A DNA stretch of 64,000 nucleotides from Pedobacter sp. FW305-3-2-15-E-R2A2 (GTDB taxonomy: Bacteria; Bacteroidota; Bacteroidia; Sphingobacteriales; Sphingobacteriaceae): NCBI RefSeq assembly GCF_038446955.1, contig NZ_CP151803.1, positions 1,674,001-1,738,000 on the forward strand. The letters run 5' to 3'. The position numbers were made by a program, and so were the translations under genes. The notes beneath the pieces were generated by a model. It was not told where the DNA came from, searched no databases, and saw nothing but the letters and a program-made list of their open reading frames with translations. This document shows, one piece after another, positions 62,307-64,000 of the stretch (its first letter is position 1; each line of letters starts with the position of its first letter).

Positions 62307-62329
62307 TCCGGGGAAGATAAAACCCCGGA
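62307..62329 (+). other. Hairpin in the leader of the third SusC gene
   Basis: Perfect 7-bp stem TCCGGGG / CCCCGGA with a 9-nt A-rich loop, ending 42 bp before the ATG. No T-run follows, so it may be a leader structure rather than a terminator. Two AACCAAAT copies follow at 62343 and 62351. Confidence 0.5.
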
Positions 62330-62371
62330 TCTAATGATCCTGAACCAAATAACCAAATATAAACTAAGTGC

Positions 62372-64000
62372 ATGAGAAAAATTTACCCGATTTTTGGAAC
62401 AAGGCTATTGTTATCAATAGTGCTCTGTATGTCCCTGCAATTGCTCTACGGACAGTCAGCTTTACCTGTCAAATTGATTACCGGAATCGTATCCGATCAG
62501 GAAGGAAAGCCCCTTATTGGTGTTAGCATCCAGTTAAAAGGAAAAACAACGGTTGTTTCTTCCGATAATAATGGGAGCTATAAAATTGGCGTTCCCGGTG
62601 GGAAAGGAATTTTAGTATTCTCCTATGTCGGCTTTGTGGCAAAGGAAGTCAGCCTGGCGGAAGGAAGTACCTACAATGTAACGCTAAATGAGGATCCCAA
62701 GGGATTGAATGAAGTGATTGTAATTGGCTACGGCACCACCACGAAGCGGGACCTGACCGGTTCGGTGGGTTCAGCAAATATGAAAGACATGAACAAAGCA
62801 CCTGTGGGTACTTTTACCGAAGCTTTGGCGGGTAGGATTGCCGGGGTACAGGTTTCTTCTACCGATGGACAACCGGGAAATGAACTCAATATCGTAGTTA
62901 GGGGAGCCAATTCTGTTACACAGGACAATGCACCTTTATACGTCATTGATGGTTTTCCTACGGAGACATCCACGGCCAACAGCATCAACAGTGAAGAAAT
63001 TGAATCGATTGAAGTATTGAAAGACGCTTCGGCTACGGCCATCTACGGGGCCCGTGGTGCAAACGGAGTTGTCTTGATTACGACCAAAAAAGGAAAAGTC
63101 GGCACGCCGCAAATCAGCTATGATGGCTGGACAGGCATCAATTCTATCCTTAAACAACAAGCGGTATTGAGTCCTTACGAGTTTGTTAAATATCAGTTGG
63201 AATTAAATCCGGAATTGTCCGGGGATATTTACCTTAAAAATGGACAAACGCTGGAAAGTTACAGAGACAGGAAAGGGGTCAACTGGCAGGATCAGATTTT
63301 TCGCAATGCCTATGTGCAGAACCATAGCCTTTCCTTACGCGGAGGGACCGAACAAACAAGGTATGCCATCTCCGGATCATTGTTAGAACAACCGGGGATC
63401 ATTGTAAACAGTGGTTTTCGCCGTTATCAGGGACGTATTGTGCTGGATCAGGAGATCAATAAAAAACTGAAAGTAGGCGTAAACCTGAACTATGTGGCTT
63501 CAAAGAAATTTGGAACAGTGGTGGCTGAGTCACAAACCAGTCCGACTGCCAGTTTGATGTACAGCGCCTGGGGCTTTCGTCCGGTAACCGGAAATATTGA
63601 TTTCGACGCCAATATCATCGATGAGCTTTATGATCCGGATTTAAATGCAACTGCAGATTACCGGATTAATCCACTCCTGGCAGCGCAGAACGAGTATAAA
63701 CCAGTTTTTAACAATACATTCGTGATCAATTCTTATCTGGATTACAAGATCTTGAAGAACCTGTCGCTGAGAATTACAGGGGGACTAAACAAAGCAAACA
63801 TCAGACGGGATATTTTCAATAATTCCTCCTCCCGTCTTGGAAACCCAAACAACAATAACAAAGTAAATGGCTCGGTTAACAATACCGAGATCACCAACCT
63901 TTTGAACGAAAACACACTGACTTACCAGACCAAATTTAAGGGAGGACATTCCTTAAAGGTGCTGGCCGGTTTAACGATGCAGGATGTCAGGGAGTATTCG
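62372..64000 (+). CDS. SusC-like TonB-dependent transporter, C-terminus outside window
   Basis: Outer-membrane importer; 543 codons are visible from the ATG at 62372 to the window edge, in one open frame. The signal peptide ends LLYGQS. The carboxypeptidase-regulatory-like domain is at about 35-105 (GIVSDQEGKPLIGVSIQLKG), then LNEVIVIGYGTTTKRD and the plug (VRGANSVTQDNAPLYVIDGF; SATAIYGARGANGVVLITTKKG). No STN domain, in line with LacI rather than sigma/anti-sigma control. A SusD partner is expected just beyond the window. Confidence 0.94.
   Translation, partial: MRKIYPIFGTRLLLSIVLCMSLQLLYGQSALPVKLITGIVSDQEGKPLIGVSIQLKGKTTVVSSDNNGSYKIGVPGGKGILVFSYVGFVAKEVSLAEGSTYNVTLNEDPKGLNEVIVIGYGTTTKRDLTGSVGSANMKDMNKAPVGTFTEALAGRIAGVQVSSTDGQPGNELNIVVRGANSVTQDNAPLYVIDGFPTETSTANSINSEEIESIEVLKDASATAIYGARGANGVVLITTKKGKVGTPQISYDGWTGINSILKQQAVLSPYEFVKYQLELNPELSGDIYLKNGQTLESYRDRKGVNWQDQIFRNAYVQNHSLSLRGGTEQTRYAISGSLLEQPGIIVNSGFRRYQGRIVLDQEINKKLKVGVNLNYVASKKFGTVVAESQTSPTASLMYSAWGFRPVTGNIDFDANIIDELYDPDLNATADYRINPLLAAQNEYKPVFNNTFVINSYLDYKILKNLSLRITGGLNKANIRRDIFNNSSSRLGNPNNNNKVNGSVNNTEITNLLNENTLTYQTKFKGGHSLKVLAGLTMQDVREYS

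Overview
The window is from a Bacteroidota chromosome, most likely Pedobacter or another Sphingobacteriaceae. The grounds are SusC/SusD pairs, a FecI-type sigma factor with its FecR partner, hybrid-two-component-like regulators, DUF6266 proteins, many SCK/GCK lipoboxes, and promoter-like TTTG/TAnnTTTG elements. The taxonomic call is an inference from gene content. No rRNA, tRNA, CRISPR array, transposase or integrase was found.

Region 1 (1-39.5 kb) is a polysaccharide-utilisation landscape. On the minus strand, a GH127-like beta-L-arabinofuranosidase is followed by a sodium:solute symporter cut by the window edge. On the plus strand, PUL A holds an ECF sigma factor, a FecR anti-sigma factor, a SusC carrying an N-terminal STN signalling domain, SusD, SusE and two tandem GH76 (endo-alpha-1,6-mannanase family) proteins, and ends in a strong terminator. 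A second plus-strand operon encodes a GH2 enzyme and two paralogous DUF4965/DUF1793 ('glutaminase-family') proteins that flank an aldose 1-epimerase. PUL B follows: a TIG/NHL lipoprotein, SusC, SusD, a DUF1735/DUF4973 lipoprotein and a GH92 alpha-mannosidase. It converges on a minus-strand sensor that is split from its receiver/AraC regulator at an A5 tract. A divergent GH78 alpha-L-rhamnosidase closes the region. GH76 plus GH92 suggest alpha-mannan (for example fungal mannan); GH78, GH127 and GH2 suggest additional rhamnose, arabinose or galactose-rich glycans.

Region 2 (39.5-49.4 kb) is mixed housekeeping and accessory content: a DUF6266 protein, an ArsR-SRPBCC-DoxX-YdeI operon with two tandem operator-like dyads over its promoter, a PD-(D/E)XK (Rpn-like) nuclease, a beta-helix-like protein overlapping a HAD phosphatase, an alpha/beta-hydrolase lipoprotein, a CPBP protease and a MacB/FtsX-type permease.

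Region 3 (49.5-58.7 kb) is an AT-richer accessory island. It starts with an excisionase-like HTH and a MocR-like protein that has lost the PLP lysine. A 511-bp non-coding stretch with an exact 11-bp-periodic CTCGGT repeat precedes another DUF6266 gene. Then comes a probable anti-phage cluster: DUF262 + HEPN, then DUF262 + AAA/DUF3696 ATPase + an unrecognised 312-aa protein, then an Abi-alpha (DUF4393) protein. This cluster is the best candidate for an under-described system.

Region 4 (58.7-64 kb) is the start of a third carbohydrate locus: a LacI regulator with two tandem LacI-like operators, a divergent FAD-dependent oxidoreductase, and a SusC gene running off the right edge.
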